From: an uncultured Acidimicrobiales bacterium
GTDB taxonomy: Bacteria; Actinomycetota; Acidimicrobiia; Acidimicrobiales; UBA10347
Assembly: GCA_937942965.1 (NCBI GenBank)
Contig: CALDGN010000258.1
Span: 1 to 14,723 of the forward strand
Direction of reading: 5' to 3'
DNA: 14,723 bases
Shown here: piece after piece, positions 1 to 7,475 of the stretch
Layout of the letters: each line of letters begins with the position of its first letter
Numbering within the stretch: the stretch's first letter is position 1
Position numbers and translations under genes: made by a program
The notes under the pieces: model-generated
What the model was told of the DNA's origin: nothing
Database searches by the model: none
What the model saw: the letters and a program-made list of their open reading frames with translations, nothing else

Positions 1-2523
1 ACTCCCGAACGGTTGGCCGATCTCTCGCTCGAAGAAAAGGCGGCACTGACCGCTGGTCGAGACGTCTGGACGGTCCCGGGCATCCCGCAGCTCGGCGTGC
101 CGCCGCTCAAGATGACCGACGGGCCCAATGGCGCCCGTGGCGGCAAGTTCGTGTCGGGCGTACGTTCGGTTGCCGTGCCATGCGGCTCGGCGCTCGCGGC
201 GACGTTCGACCCCGACCTCGTGCATCGCATCGGCAAGCTGCTCGGACGCGAGGCCCGCCAGAAACGCTGCCGGGTCCTGCTCGCGCCGACCATCAACCTG
301 GTCCGTTCCCCGCTCTATGGCCGCAGCTTCGAGTGCTATGGCGAAGACCCGCACCTCAGCGGGCGCCTCGCCGCCGCCTTTGTGAGCGGGGTGCAGTCCG
401 AAGGGGTCGCCACGACGGCCAAACACCTCGTCGGCAACGAAGCCGAGTACCAGCGCTACACGATCGACTCGGTGATCGATGAGCGAACGCTGCGCGAGGT
501 GTACCTGACGCCGTTCGAATGGGCGATCCGTCACGGCGGTTCGCTCGGGATCATGACCGCCTACAACCGGCTGAACGGCACCTACTGCACCGAAGACGAT
601 GAGCTGCTCAACGGCATCTTGCGCGACGAATGGGGCTTCGAGGGCTTCATCGTGAGCGACTGGTTCGGAGCGGGCGACACGGTTGACTCGCTCGAAGCCG
701 GGCTGGATGTCCAGATGCCCGGCCCGGATCGCTTCTTTGGCGGGCCGGTGGCAAAGGCCGTCGCAAATGGTGAAACCGAGCAAGCGCATCTCGACGCGAT
801 CATCGATCGCCGAGTGCACCTGCACACCGTTCTCGACGCATGGGACGACGACACCGCCGAGCCCGAGCTTGGCGTCGAGCACGACGAGGACCGGGCGCTC
901 GCGCACGAAGCGGCCGCTGCGGCTATGACGTTGCTCGCGAACGACGGTCTTCTGCCCCTCGACCAAGCCGTTGGATCGGTTGCTCTGATCGGACCGAACG
1001 CATCGAAGGCTCACATCATGGGCGGTGGATCGGCCCAGCTTGCGTCGCATCGTCGGACGTCTCTCGCCGACGTGCTCGAAGAGCGACTCGGCGACCGGCT
1101 CCAGGTCGAACGTGGCTGCGTGATCGACAAAGACGCGCCGATGGTTCGCCCGAACGCAGGCTTCGAGGTCGACTTCTTCGCCAGTCCGGATTGGTCCGGC
1201 GATGTCGTCGGCTCGACGACGCGGCGAGACGGTCGCGCCATCTGGTCGGGTGAACCCCTCGAAGTGATCGGCACCTCTGCCTTTACGGCTCGCATGACGG
1301 GCCAGCTCACCATCACCGAATCAGGCCGCCACACCTTCACGCTGGTGCAGACCGATCCCAGCCGCGTGCTCATCGACGGCGAAGTCGTGCTCGATGGCGT
1401 GACCTCGCCTCCCGAACGCGGCAGCGCACTGTTCGGGAGCGGCAGCGTCGAAATCTCAGCGGACCTCGATCTCGAGGCCGGCCAAACGATCGAGGTCGTT
1501 GTCGAGCTTTCCGGCGGCGAAGGCACCGGCGTCCGTGGCGCCCAGGTCGGCCACCGCGAACCGGTGCCAGCGGATCTCATCGACCGTGCTGTCGCTGCGG
1601 CACAAGCGGCCGACGTCGCTGTCGTCGTCGTGGGAACCAGTAGCGAGTGGGAGACCGAGGGCGTCGACCGCGAGACGATCGATCTGCCCGGTGATCAAGA
1701 CGCCCTCGTTGAAGCCGTGTGTGGAGCGAACGACCGCACCGTGGTCATCGTCAACACCGGAGCCCCGGTGACGATGCCGTGGGCCGACAAGCCAGCAGCC
1801 GTGCTCGCCTCGTGGCTCGGCGGCCAAGAAATGAGCCCGGCACTCGCCGACGTGCTGTTCGGCGCACTTGAGCCCGGTGGGCGACTCGCCGTCACGTTCC
1901 CCGAGCGCATCGAGCACACGCCCGCCTACGGCAACTTCCCGGGCGAGTCCAACCGCACCCCGTACGCCGAAGGCCTGCTGATCGGCTACCGCTGGTACGA
2001 GACCCGCAAGATCGGCGTGCGCTACCCGTTCGGGCACGGCGGTTCGTACTCGACCTTCGAGTGGAGCGAGCCTCGCCTCGCCGTCACCGGCGCAGCAAGC
2101 GCCACCGTCGAAGTTGATGTCACCAACACCGGAAGCCGAGCAGGCAGCGATGTCGTGCAGCTCTACGTGCTTGCACCCAGCACCCTGCCGTTGTTCCGTC
2201 CCGAGCTTGCGCTCGTAGGTTCAGCCAAGGTGCATCTCGATGCCGGAGCGACCGGCACAGCCCGCATCGAGCTGCGGCCGCGGTCGTTCGCCTATTGGAA
2301 CCCGGCGAACGCTGAACACCTCGTGATCGAGGAAACCAAGGACGGCGCCGCGGCGATGTCGCGCGGCGGGGGAGAACCCACGGTCGATCAGGCGGGCTGG
2401 TATATCGATGCGGGCAGCTACCGGCTTGCGGTGGCGCGTTCAAGCGCCGACCACGTTGCCGAAGTCACGATGGACATCTCGTCGCCGCTCGGCCCGCTGG
2501 CCGGCGACGACTCGCTTCCCTAA
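1..2523 (+). CDS. GH3 family beta-glucosidase with PA14 insert (5' end cut by window)
   Basis: Glycoside hydrolase family 3 enzyme, expected to cleave beta-glucosides by a retaining mechanism. The frame is open to base 1, so the TTG at 13 is only the first start-like codon and the true start probably lies upstream; residues here count from that TTG. The N-terminal TIM barrel includes the KH pair K137-H138 and the nucleophile Asp216 in an SDW motif. The alpha/beta sandwich domain begins near the LLANDGLLPL stretch and is interrupted at about 384-515 by a PA14-like domain, a carbohydrate-binding insert known from some GH3 enzymes. It then resumes with VVVVGTSSEWETEG, where E547 or E549 would be the acid/base. 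A C-terminal fibronectin-III-like domain follows from about residue 692. No signal peptide can be judged because the N-terminus is missing. The family is clear; the exact substrate is not. It is convergent with the aldolase-family gene, 25 bp away. Confidence 0.93.
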   Translation, partial: TPERLADLSLEEKAALTAGRDVWTVPGIPQLGVPPLKMTDGPNGARGGKFVSGVRSVAVPCGSALAATFDPDLVHRIGKLLGREARQKRCRVLLAPTINLVRSPLYGRSFECYGEDPHLSGRLAAAFVSGVQSEGVATTAKHLVGNEAEYQRYTIDSVIDERTLREVYLTPFEWAIRHGGSLGIMTAYNRLNGTYCTEDDELLNGILRDEWGFEGFIVSDWFGAGDTVDSLEAGLDVQMPGPDRFFGGPVAKAVANGETEQAHLDAIIDRRVHLHTVLDAWDDDTAEPELGVEHDEDRALAHEAAAAAMTLLANDGLLPLDQAVGSVALIGPNASKAHIMGGGSAQLASHRRTSLADVLEERLGDRLQVERGCVIDKDAPMVRPNAGFEVDFFASPDWSGDVVGSTTRRDGRAIWSGEPLEVIGTSAFTARMTGQLTITESGRHTFTLVQTDPSRVLIDGEVVLDGVTSPPERGSALFGSGSVEISADLDLEAGQTIEVVVELSGGEGTGVRGAQVGHREPVPADLIDRAVAAAQAADVAVVVVGTSSEWETEGVDRETIDLPGDQDALVEAVCGANDRTVVIVNTGAPVTMPWADKPAAVLASWLGGQEMSPALADVLFGALEPGGRLAVTFPERIEHTPAYGNFPGESNRTPYAEGLLIGYRWYETRKIGVRYPFGHGGSYSTFEWSEPRLAVTGAASATVEVDVTNTGSRAGSDVVQLYVLAPSTLPLFRPELALVGSAKVHLDAGATGTARIELRPRSFAYWNPANAEHLVIEETKDGAAAMSRGGGEPTVDQAGWYIDAGSYRLAVARSSADHVAEVTMDISSPLGPLAGDDSLP

Positions 2524-2531
2524 GCGGGAAG
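2515..2531. terminator. Inverted repeat over the GH3 stop codon
   Basis: CTTCCC-TAAGC-GGGAAG is a perfect 6-bp stem with the TAA stop in its loop, in the gap between two convergent genes. There is no T-tract on either side. It may work as a weak or bidirectional terminator or as an mRNA 3'-end stabiliser; the function is inferred from position only. Confidence 0.35.
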
Positions 2532-2548
2532 ACGACGAAGAGGTTGAT

Positions 2549-3337
2549 CTAGTCGAGGAACTCGGGCTCGCGGGCGACGAGTTCATCCCAGAACGGCTGG
2601 AACTGGAACCAGCCCGAGAGTTCTTTGCCCTGGACTTCCCAGCCTTGCTGGGCAATCTCGTCAGAGACCTCGATCGGGTCGCCTGCGGCTTCGGCCACGA
2701 GCTGTGACTGCATGCAACGTTCGAGCGCCACGAACCACCACACGGCCGCATCGACCGACTGACCCGTCGTGATGTGGCCGTGATTCTGGTGAATCATGAC
2801 CTTCTTGTCGCCGAGCGAAGCTGCCATCTGCGCGGAGATCTCGGTATCGACAACCGGCGTGCCACTGCCGACGTTGCAGTAGGCGACGTCGTTGTAGAAC
2901 ATCGTGTGATCCTGCGTGATCATCTTGAGCGGCTTGCCCAGCGACGAGAACGTACGCCCGTACATCGAGTGGCTGTGCGCCGCAGCGATCACGTCGGGGC
3001 GCGCCTTGTGCAGCTCGCTGTGGATGGCAAACGCGGCGGTGTTGACCGGACGGTCGCCAATGACGACGTCGCCGTGGTGGTCAACACAGATGAGATCGCT
3101 GACGGTCATCAGCTTGAAGTTGTGACCAAATGGGTTGACCCAGAAACGGTCGGGAAACTCAGGGTCACGCACGGTCACGTGACCGGCGACGCCTTCGGCG
3201 AGATGCAAGCGGCCCATCGTGCGCAAACCCGCAGCGAGACGCTGCTTGCGGTGGAGGCGCTCGGCCTCGAAATCACCGTGTTCGATCGTCGAAGCTTCGA
3301 CAATCCTCTGTGTCGTCTCATCGAGCGACTTCACCAT
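2549..3337 (-). CDS. Class II aldolase/adducin family protein
   Basis: A 262-residue protein of the class II aldolase/adducin fold, which usually binds Zn2+ and acts on small hydroxy- or keto-acids and sugar phosphates. Metal ligands are visible as H121 and H123 in the HSHS motif and H186 in the NHGH motif. H106-S-E-L-H-K-A-R-P-D matches the segment that precedes the HxH pair in fuculose aldolase. Counting from that His, the catalytic Glu (E73 in FucA) falls on A102, so classical aldolase chemistry is doubtful; adducin-like members also lack it. I chose the ATG at 3337 over an upstream in-frame ATG at 3382 because a GGGGGTG Shine-Dalgarno-like run sits just before it and family similarity begins after it. 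It is divergent from the small membrane-protein gene. The substrate is unknown. Confidence 0.85.
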   Translation of the reverse strand: MVKSLDETTQRIVEASTIEHGDFEAERLHRKQRLAAGLRTMGRLHLAEGVAGHVTVRDPEFPDRFWVNPFGHNFKLMTVSDLICVDHHGDVVIGDRPVNTAAFAIHSELHKARPDVIAAAHSHSMYGRTFSSLGKPLKMITQDHTMFYNDVAYCNVGSGTPVVDTEISAQMAASLGDKKVMIHQNHGHITTGQSVDAAVWWFVALERCMQSQLVAEAAGDPIEVSDEIAQQGWEVQGKELSGWFQFQPFWDELVAREPEFLD

Positions 3338-3366
3338 GTCACACCCCCAGGGCTCTGCGTGGCCCC

Positions 3367-3372
3367 ATCGTA
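3367..3372 (-). promoter_or_regulatory. Candidate -10 box for the aldolase-family gene
   Basis: Read on the minus strand this is TACGAT, about 30 nt before the ATG at 3337, leaving a short leader that holds the GGGGGTG ribosome site (3342-3348). No convincing -35 element was found. Confidence 0.3.
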
Positions 3373-3436
3373 CTGCGCTCATGCGGCGCGACCTGAACCG
3401 GCGCAGGGGTGCGCGTCGCCTGCGGCCACCAGGCCC

Positions 3437-3442
3437 TACTCT
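3437..3442 (+). promoter_or_regulatory. Candidate leaderless -10 box (TACTCT)
   Basis: TACTCT ends 7 nt before the GTG at 3450, the spacing expected if transcription starts at or next to the start codon. No Shine-Dalgarno sequence precedes this GTG. The same arrangement recurs at other starts in the window. Confidence 0.45.
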
Positions 3443-3449
3443 CGACCCC

Positions 3450-3782
3450 GTGAGTCGTCAGACAGACACCGTTGATATCGAACAACTGCCCGCCGAGCTG
3501 CGCGAGCGTTTCCCCGAGGTCGTTGACGACCTCCGCAACGGCGTCATCGAAGAAGTCCCCGAGGCCGTCCTCGATCAGCTGCCATCGTCGGTCATCGACC
3601 GGATCCCCGAAGGCCTGCTCGCAAGCAACGTCAACATGACGTTCGTCATCGTGCTCGCAGCGATTGCCGGGCTCTGCCTGATGGGATTCATGTACGGCGT
3701 CACCAAGGCCGCAGCCAAGGCAGCGTTCTTCTTCTTGGTGCTCGGCGCAATCGCAGCGATCGTGCTCTATACCCAGCTCTAG
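3450..3782 (+). CDS. Small membrane protein of unknown function, two predicted TM helices
   Basis: A 110-residue protein I do not recognise. The N-terminal half is acidic and Pro-punctuated, with segments such as LPAELRERFPE, VPEAVLDQLPS and SVIDRIPEGLL that look like a degenerate repeat of short amphipathic helices broken by proline. The C-terminal half has two hydrophobic segments (about 62-82 and 86-108) separated by a Lys-containing turn, so it is probably a membrane hairpin with the acidic region on one side. The GTG at 3450 is preferred over the ATG at 3219 because the upstream extension overlaps the divergent aldolase gene and has unlike composition, and because a TACTCT box sits 7 nt before the GTG. 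It precedes the PBP gene by 363 bp, so a functional link is possible but not shown. Confidence 0.7.
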   Translation: MSRQTDTVDIEQLPAELRERFPEVVDDLRNGVIEEVPEAVLDQLPSSVIDRIPEGLLASNVNMTFVIVLAAIAGLCLMGFMYGVTKAAAKAAFFFLVLGAIAAIVLYTQL

Positions 3783-3796
3783 GGTTCTTCTGGGTA
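3770..3796 (+). terminator. Inverted repeat around the small-gene stop codon
   Basis: TACCCAG (3770-3776) and CTGGGTA (3790-3796) form a perfect 7-bp stem with a 13-nt loop that contains the TAG stop. No T-run follows. It is a possible weak terminator or 3'-end structure. Confidence 0.3.
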
Positions 3797-3998
3797 GATG
3801 TACACAGATGGCGCTAGGTCATCTGCCGGCGGACACTCAGAACGTTGAAATAGTGCGGTTTCTGCGCGTATTCCCACGAGGCGCACACTTCTGTTGTGGC
3901 TGACGTCACGTAGACAACAACTATGTAATTCGTTAGCGTTTTCATCAAGTCCAGAGCGTCCAGATCCAACGTTCCCCCACTCGGATTTCGACGCTAGT

Positions 3999-4041
3999 AA
4001 CGCCCCGCCCTTTCCCCCTCGGCGGGGCGTTCGGACGTTTT
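3999..4041 (+). terminator. Strong GC hairpin followed by TTTT
   Basis: AACGCCCCGCC (3999-4009) pairs perfectly with GGCGGGGCGTT (4021-4031) across an 11-nt loop, and TTTT follows at 4038-4041. It resembles an intrinsic terminator with a displaced, short T-tract. It lies 217 nt past the upstream gene and 104 nt before the PBP start, so it may end a small RNA or insulate the PBP promoter rather than simply end the upstream mRNA. Confidence 0.55.
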
Positions 4042-4079
4042 GGGACGGGTTCGAAACGCCGACCGACGCCGACAGGCCG

Positions 4080-4100
4080 GGTAGGGGAGCAATCCCTACC
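4080..4100. promoter_or_regulatory. Operator-like inverted repeat upstream of the PBP gene
   Basis: GGTAGGG-N7-CCCTACC is a perfect 7-bp inverted repeat centred about 56 bp before the proposed transcription start. The size and position fit a dimeric regulator site. No regulator is encoded in the window. Confidence 0.35.
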
Positions 4101-4132
4101 GCAGGTGCCGATTACGGCGCTCCGCAGAGCGC

Positions 4133-4138
4133 TACCGT
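4133..4138 (+). promoter_or_regulatory. Candidate leaderless -10 box (TACCGT) of the PBP gene
   Basis: TACCGT ends 7 nt before the GTG at 4146, the same layout as the gene at 3450. A weak TTACGG (4112-4117) could be a -35 element, though its 15-bp spacing is short. It supports GTG 4146 as the start. Confidence 0.45.
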
Positions 4139-4145
4139 ACGGACC

Positions 4146-6662
4146 GTGCTGACCTTCTTCTCGAGGGTGATTCGGCTGTTCCTCGTCGTCACCCTCCTGG
4201 GTACGACGGTCGTGGCAGCCGGTGCTGCCGTCGCCCCCCGCATCTTTGATCTCAAGAACGCCGTCGATGGCGAAGCCGCGTTCGAAGTCACGCTGTCTGT
4301 CCTCGACACCCGTAGCGAGCTTTACGACAAGGACGGCAACCTCATTCACCGGTTCAGCACCGACGGCTCGAACCGTGAGCTGCTCACACTCGACCAGATG
4401 CCAGAGCAGCTGATCACCTCGGTCGTCACGGTCGAAGATGCCGAGTTTTGGGACCATCCCGGCGTGAACCTGCGGGCAACGTTCCGTGCCCTCGTCGAGA
4501 ACGTCGGCGCAGGTGGTATTTCCCAGGGTGGTTCGACGATCAGCCAGCAGCTCGTGAAGCAGCAGGTGCTCGAAGACGACGATCCGTCGATTCCTCGCAA
4601 GATCCGCGAGGCGGTCGTCTCGTGGCGCATGGAAGAACAGCTGTCCAAGGAAGAAATCCTCGAGGCGTACCTCAACAGCGTGTACTTCGGCGAAGGCGCC
4701 TATGGCGTGCAGGCGGCCGCCGAGGTCTACTTCGGCAAAGACGCCAAGGATCTCGACTGGCCCGAAACCGCCATGCTCGCCTCGCTGATCTCGAGCCCAG
4801 CGACCTACAACCCGTTCTTGAACCCCGACGAGGCTCGCCGCCAACGCTCCATCGTGTTCAACCGCCTGGTCGAAGTCGGCGCGATCGATCAAGAAGAGGC
4901 CCGTTTCTACAACCGAGTTCCGTTGCCCGAAAAGAGCAACACGATCGAAGACGTCCCGCCCGAGGACTACTACGTGGCCGAAGTTCGGCGTCGATTCCTC
5001 GATGGCGACCTGATCGCGAACCAGAGCCCAGACCTGATCGACGCCATCGGCGAAACGCGCGAAGAGCGCATCACTGCGATGTTCCGAGGCGGCCTGCGGA
5101 TCCACACCACCTATGACCGTGACGCCCAGCGCGAAGCGGAACGAGCACGCGACCAGGTTGTGCCCGAACTCGACCCGTCCGATGACCGTGAGTTCACGAT
5201 GGCGATCGCTGCCATCGAGCCTGAATCTGGCGCAGTTCGTGCGCTCGTCGGTGGCCCTCGCTTCCAAGATCGCAAGTTCAACCTCGCCACTCAGGGCGAT
5301 CGCCAGCCCGGCTCGTCGTTCAAGACGTTCGTGCTCGTGACGGCGCTGGAGAACGGCTACATCCCGAACGACACGATTTCTGGCGTCGGCCCCTGTCAGT
5401 TCGACAATCCCGGCTCAGTTGATCCGATCTACGAGGTCACCAACTTCGGTAACTCCGGTGGCAGCGTCGACACCCTGACGAACCAGGTCACCCGATCGTC
5501 GAACTGCGCGTTCGTTCGCCTCGGCAAGGTCGTCGGCATCCCCAGTGTGATCGAGACCGCAATCCGCCTTGGTGTGAACCTCGACCCAGTCCGGGATAAC
5601 AACTTGTCGCTCCCGCTGGGTGCAACCGAAGTGCGCCCGCTCGAGGTCGCCAGCGCCTATGCGACGATCGCCAACGGCGGTGTCCGCCACGAGCCGTACT
5701 ACATCGAGCGAATCGAAGACTCGAAGGGCAACGTGCTCTATGAGCGTGTGCCCGAGGGCAACCGGGTGCTCGCCGACGATGTGGCATGCATGGCAACCGA
5801 GGTCCTGGAACAGAACGTGGTCCGAGGGACCGGCACCCGCGCTCAGGTCGTTGACCAGCCAGCTGGCGGCAAGACCGGTACGACCGAGAACTTCAGCGAC
5901 GCCTGGTTCGTTGGCTTCACACCGCAGCTGGCAACGGCGGTCTGGATGGGTAACCCCGAAGCTCGCGTCGAGATGGAAAACGTTGGCGGCCGCAACGTGA
6001 CCGGTGGCTCGTTCCCCGCCGAGGCCTGGGGCCAGTTCATGAACGCCTATCACGAAGAGCTCGAATCGGTCCCGTTCCCCGATTGCGGCGAGCCGACGCG
6101 ACCCGGTCGCTTCATCCGCGATGACGGCGAGCTGAGCTCGCAGAACCCGTGCTCGGCCTATCCGGGCTACTCGCCGACTGACACGACGGGTGACGGCACC
6201 GTCGACCAGTGCATCGTCAACCCCGGCGCCTACGGCTACGTGCGCTGCGGCGCCTTTGAGACCGACAACGGCGTGCTGCTCGAACAGTTCTGTAACCCCG
6301 CTTCTGCCGGAGCACGCGGCGGCGCTGGTGCGGCGGGTCAACGAGGCGTGCAGTGCAACCCTGGTGCCCGCCCGGTCGACATCAATGGTGATGGCCTCGC
6401 CGACACCTGTGCGCCGGACCCGGTGCAGCAACAGCAGCAGGCCCAGCAGCAGCAACAAGCCCAGCAGAACTCGACGCTGTGCGACCCCGGGTACACGCCA
6501 CAAGACATCAACGGCGACGGCCGAGCCGATGTCTGCCAGTTCACGGGCGGCCAGCAGCAACAGCAACAACAGCAGCAGAACAACCCGTGCCCGGCCGGCT
6601 TCCCGTATGGCCGAGACACCAACGGCGACGGCGCAATCGATACCTGCTACTCGGCTCCCTGA
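4146..6662 (+). CDS. Bifunctional class A penicillin-binding protein with Ca-loop-like repeat tail
   Basis: Peptidoglycan glycosyltransferase/transpeptidase of 838 residues, membrane-anchored and otherwise extracytoplasmic. A TM helix lies at about 8-30. The GT51 domain shows catalytic E97 in EDAEFWDHPG, then GGSTISQQL and the conserved EAYLNSVYFGEGAYG stretch. The transpeptidase domain shows the SxxK serine S390 (S-S-F-K), SxN at 451-453 and KTGT at 576-579, so both activities should be intact. After about residue 650 the tail has four Cys-bounded repeats (669-689, 737-755, 779-797, 815-834) with D-x-x-G-D-G-x-x-D loops, joined by Gln-rich linkers. This tail is not part of the usual PBP1 architecture. 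The GTG at 4146 is chosen because a TM follows at once and TACCGT lies 7 nt upstream; the frame is open 84 codons further back without domain character. Confidence 0.95.
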   Translation: MLTFFSRVIRLFLVVTLLGTTVVAAGAAVAPRIFDLKNAVDGEAAFEVTLSVLDTRSELYDKDGNLIHRFSTDGSNRELLTLDQMPEQLITSVVTVEDAEFWDHPGVNLRATFRALVENVGAGGISQGGSTISQQLVKQQVLEDDDPSIPRKIREAVVSWRMEEQLSKEEILEAYLNSVYFGEGAYGVQAAAEVYFGKDAKDLDWPETAMLASLISSPATYNPFLNPDEARRQRSIVFNRLVEVGAIDQEEARFYNRVPLPEKSNTIEDVPPEDYYVAEVRRRFLDGDLIANQSPDLIDAIGETREERITAMFRGGLRIHTTYDRDAQREAERARDQVVPELDPSDDREFTMAIAAIEPESGAVRALVGGPRFQDRKFNLATQGDRQPGSSFKTFVLVTALENGYIPNDTISGVGPCQFDNPGSVDPIYEVTNFGNSGGSVDTLTNQVTRSSNCAFVRLGKVVGIPSVIETAIRLGVNLDPVRDNNLSLPLGATEVRPLEVASAYATIANGGVRHEPYYIERIEDSKGNVLYERVPEGNRVLADDVACMATEVLEQNVVRGTGTRAQVVDQPAGGKTGTTENFSDAWFVGFTPQLATAVWMGNPEARVEMENVGGRNVTGGSFPAEAWGQFMNAYHEELESVPFPDCGEPTRPGRFIRDDGELSSQNPCSAYPGYSPTDTTGDGTVDQCIVNPGAYGYVRCGAFETDNGVLLEQFCNPASAGARGGAGAAGQRGVQCNPGARPVDINGDGLADTCAPDPVQQQQQAQQQQQAQQNSTLCDPGYTPQDINGDGRADVCQFTGGQQQQQQQQQNNPCPAGFPYGRDTNGDGAIDTCYSAP
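6150..6647 (+). repeat. Four Cys-D-x-x-G-D-G-D-Cys protein repeats in the PBP tail
   Basis: Copies at 6150-6212, 6354-6410, 6480-6536 and 6588-6647. Each runs from a Cys through Pro/Gly-rich residues to a DxxGDGxxD loop and a closing Cys; the core is DTTGDGTVD, DINGDGLAD, DINGDGRAD and DTNGDGAID. The loop resembles the calcium-binding loops of thrombospondin type 3 repeats and dockerins. The two flanking Cys could form a disulfide within each repeat. Calcium binding is inferred. Confidence 0.8.
6426..6578 (+). repeat. CAG/CAA-rich poly-Gln linkers in the PBP tail
   Basis: Two tracts: 6426-6467 (14 codons, Gln broken by two Ala) and 6552-6578 (nine consecutive Gln). Both mix CAG and CAA codons and lie either side of the third Cys repeat. 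They are likely flexible spacers and may vary in length between strains. Confidence 0.8.
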
Positions 6663-6738
6663 TCGCTTCCGATGCGCCGTCGACCGGTGCCGGAACAATG
6701 ACTCGCCCCGAGATGCTGCACGAGGCCTCGAGACCGGC

Positions 6739-6744
6739 CACACT
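6739..6744 (+). promoter_or_regulatory. Weak leaderless-type -10 (CACACT)
   Basis: CACACT ends 6 nt before the ATG at 6751 and matches the A and final T of the TANNNT pattern seen elsewhere here. It is the weakest example; read-through from the PBP gene 88 bp upstream is also possible. Confidence 0.2.
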
Positions 6745-6750
6745 GAGGGC

Positions 6751-7464
6751 ATGACGCTTGCCCAGCTGTTGGTCGTCCAGGCACACGATTCTGCGATTGA
6801 TCGGCTTCGCCACCAGCGGACCACGCTTCCTGAGTTTCAGGCTTTGACGGACTGCGACGAAGAACGGACGCACCTCGAGACGCAGCGGGCCGAGGTCGAC
6901 GAACGCCGCCACGTACTCGCTCGCGAGCAGAAGCGCCACGAGGACGAGGTCGCGATCATCGTCGACCGGCGGGACAAAGAGAACGAGCGGCTCTATTCGG
7001 GAGCGATCACTGCGCACAAAGACCTGCAGGCGATCCAAGCCGAGCTAACCGTGCTGGCCGAACGCCAAGAAGGCATCGAAGATCAGGTGCTCGAACTGAT
7101 GGAATCGATCGAGCCGGTCGATGCGGAGCTCGCGGACTTCGATGCCAAGCTCGCCGATGTCGCTGATCGCAAGGCCAAAGTCGAACAATCGCTTGCTGAC
7201 TCCCAAGCGGCGATTGATGCCGAGATCGAAACCGAAACGGCCGCACGAGCCGAAGCGATCAGCAGCGTCGACGACGCGCTCGTGACCGAGTACGAACGAT
7301 GCCGCGCCGACTTGGGCGGTGTCGGGATTGCCCGACTCAACCACAAGACGTGCGAAGGCTGCCACCTGCAGCTTGCTGCTGTTGACTACGACCGTGTCCG
7401 CAAGGAAACGGTCAACGTCGTCGTGCACTGTCCCGAGTGCGAGCGCATCCTCGTTCGGGACTGA
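6751..7464 (+). CDS. C4-type zinc-ribbon coiled-coil protein (COG1579/DUF164 type)
   Basis: A 237-residue protein made of a long charged antiparallel-type coiled coil (about 1-180) and a C-terminal zinc ribbon with C201-x2-C204 and C227-x2-C230. This is the layout of the COG1579 family, annotated as possible nucleic-acid-binding proteins; a Helicobacter member (HP0958) has this fold and affects flagellar gene expression. The role here is unknown. In mycobacteria a gene of this type sits beside an RNase H/phosphatase fusion gene; here a histidine phosphatase gene lies two genes downstream, so the neighbourhood is partly conserved. The ATG at 6751 fits the family N-terminus; the frame is open far upstream only as an overlap with the PBP gene. 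The next gene starts 11 nt after the stop, so co-transcription is likely. Confidence 0.85.
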   Translation: MTLAQLLVVQAHDSAIDRLRHQRTTLPEFQALTDCDEERTHLETQRAEVDERRHVLAREQKRHEDEVAIIVDRRDKENERLYSGAITAHKDLQAIQAELTVLAERQEGIEDQVLELMESIEPVDAELADFDAKLADVADRKAKVEQSLADSQAAIDAEIETETAARAEAISSVDDALVTEYERCRADLGGVGIARLNHKTCEGCHLQLAAVDYDRVRKETVNVVVHCPECERILVRD

Positions 7465-7475
7465 GCCCACTCGAC

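Larger units (their letters stand above)
3783..4145. other. Intergenic region upstream of the PBP gene
   Basis: A 363-bp gap that looks less GC-rich than its flanks between about 3840 and 3960. It holds an 8-bp palindrome TGACGTCA (3901-3908), a promoter-like pair CTGACG (3900-3905) and TGTAAT (3924-3929) with 18-bp spacing, a strong GC hairpin (3999-4031), a 7-bp inverted repeat (4080-4100) and the -10 box for the PBP gene (4133-4138). The PBP frame is open back to a GTG at 3894, but the translated stretch has no domain character and is best read as non-coding. A short transcript from about 3936 to about 4041 is possible. Confidence 0.55.

Noticed and set aside
3894..4145. An 84-residue N-terminal extension of the PBP
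   Set aside because: It would run across a strong hairpin and promoter-like boxes, has no domain character, and the GTG at 4146 has a TACCGT box at the right spacing and is followed at once by the TM helix.
3945..5267. A 440-codon open frame on the minus strand opposite the PBP gene
   Set aside because: It mirrors a well-supported GT51/transpeptidase gene and its translation has no domain character; long antisense frames are common in GC-rich DNA.
5415..6824. A 469-codon minus-strand open frame with a Leu-rich run
   Set aside because: The Leu run is simply the complement of the CAG/CAA poly-Gln tracts of the PBP gene, and the frame also runs into the next real gene.
6919..6928. GCTCGCGAGC palindrome inside the zinc-ribbon gene
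   Set aside because: Short GC palindromes within coding sequence are expected by chance at this base composition; no positional support.
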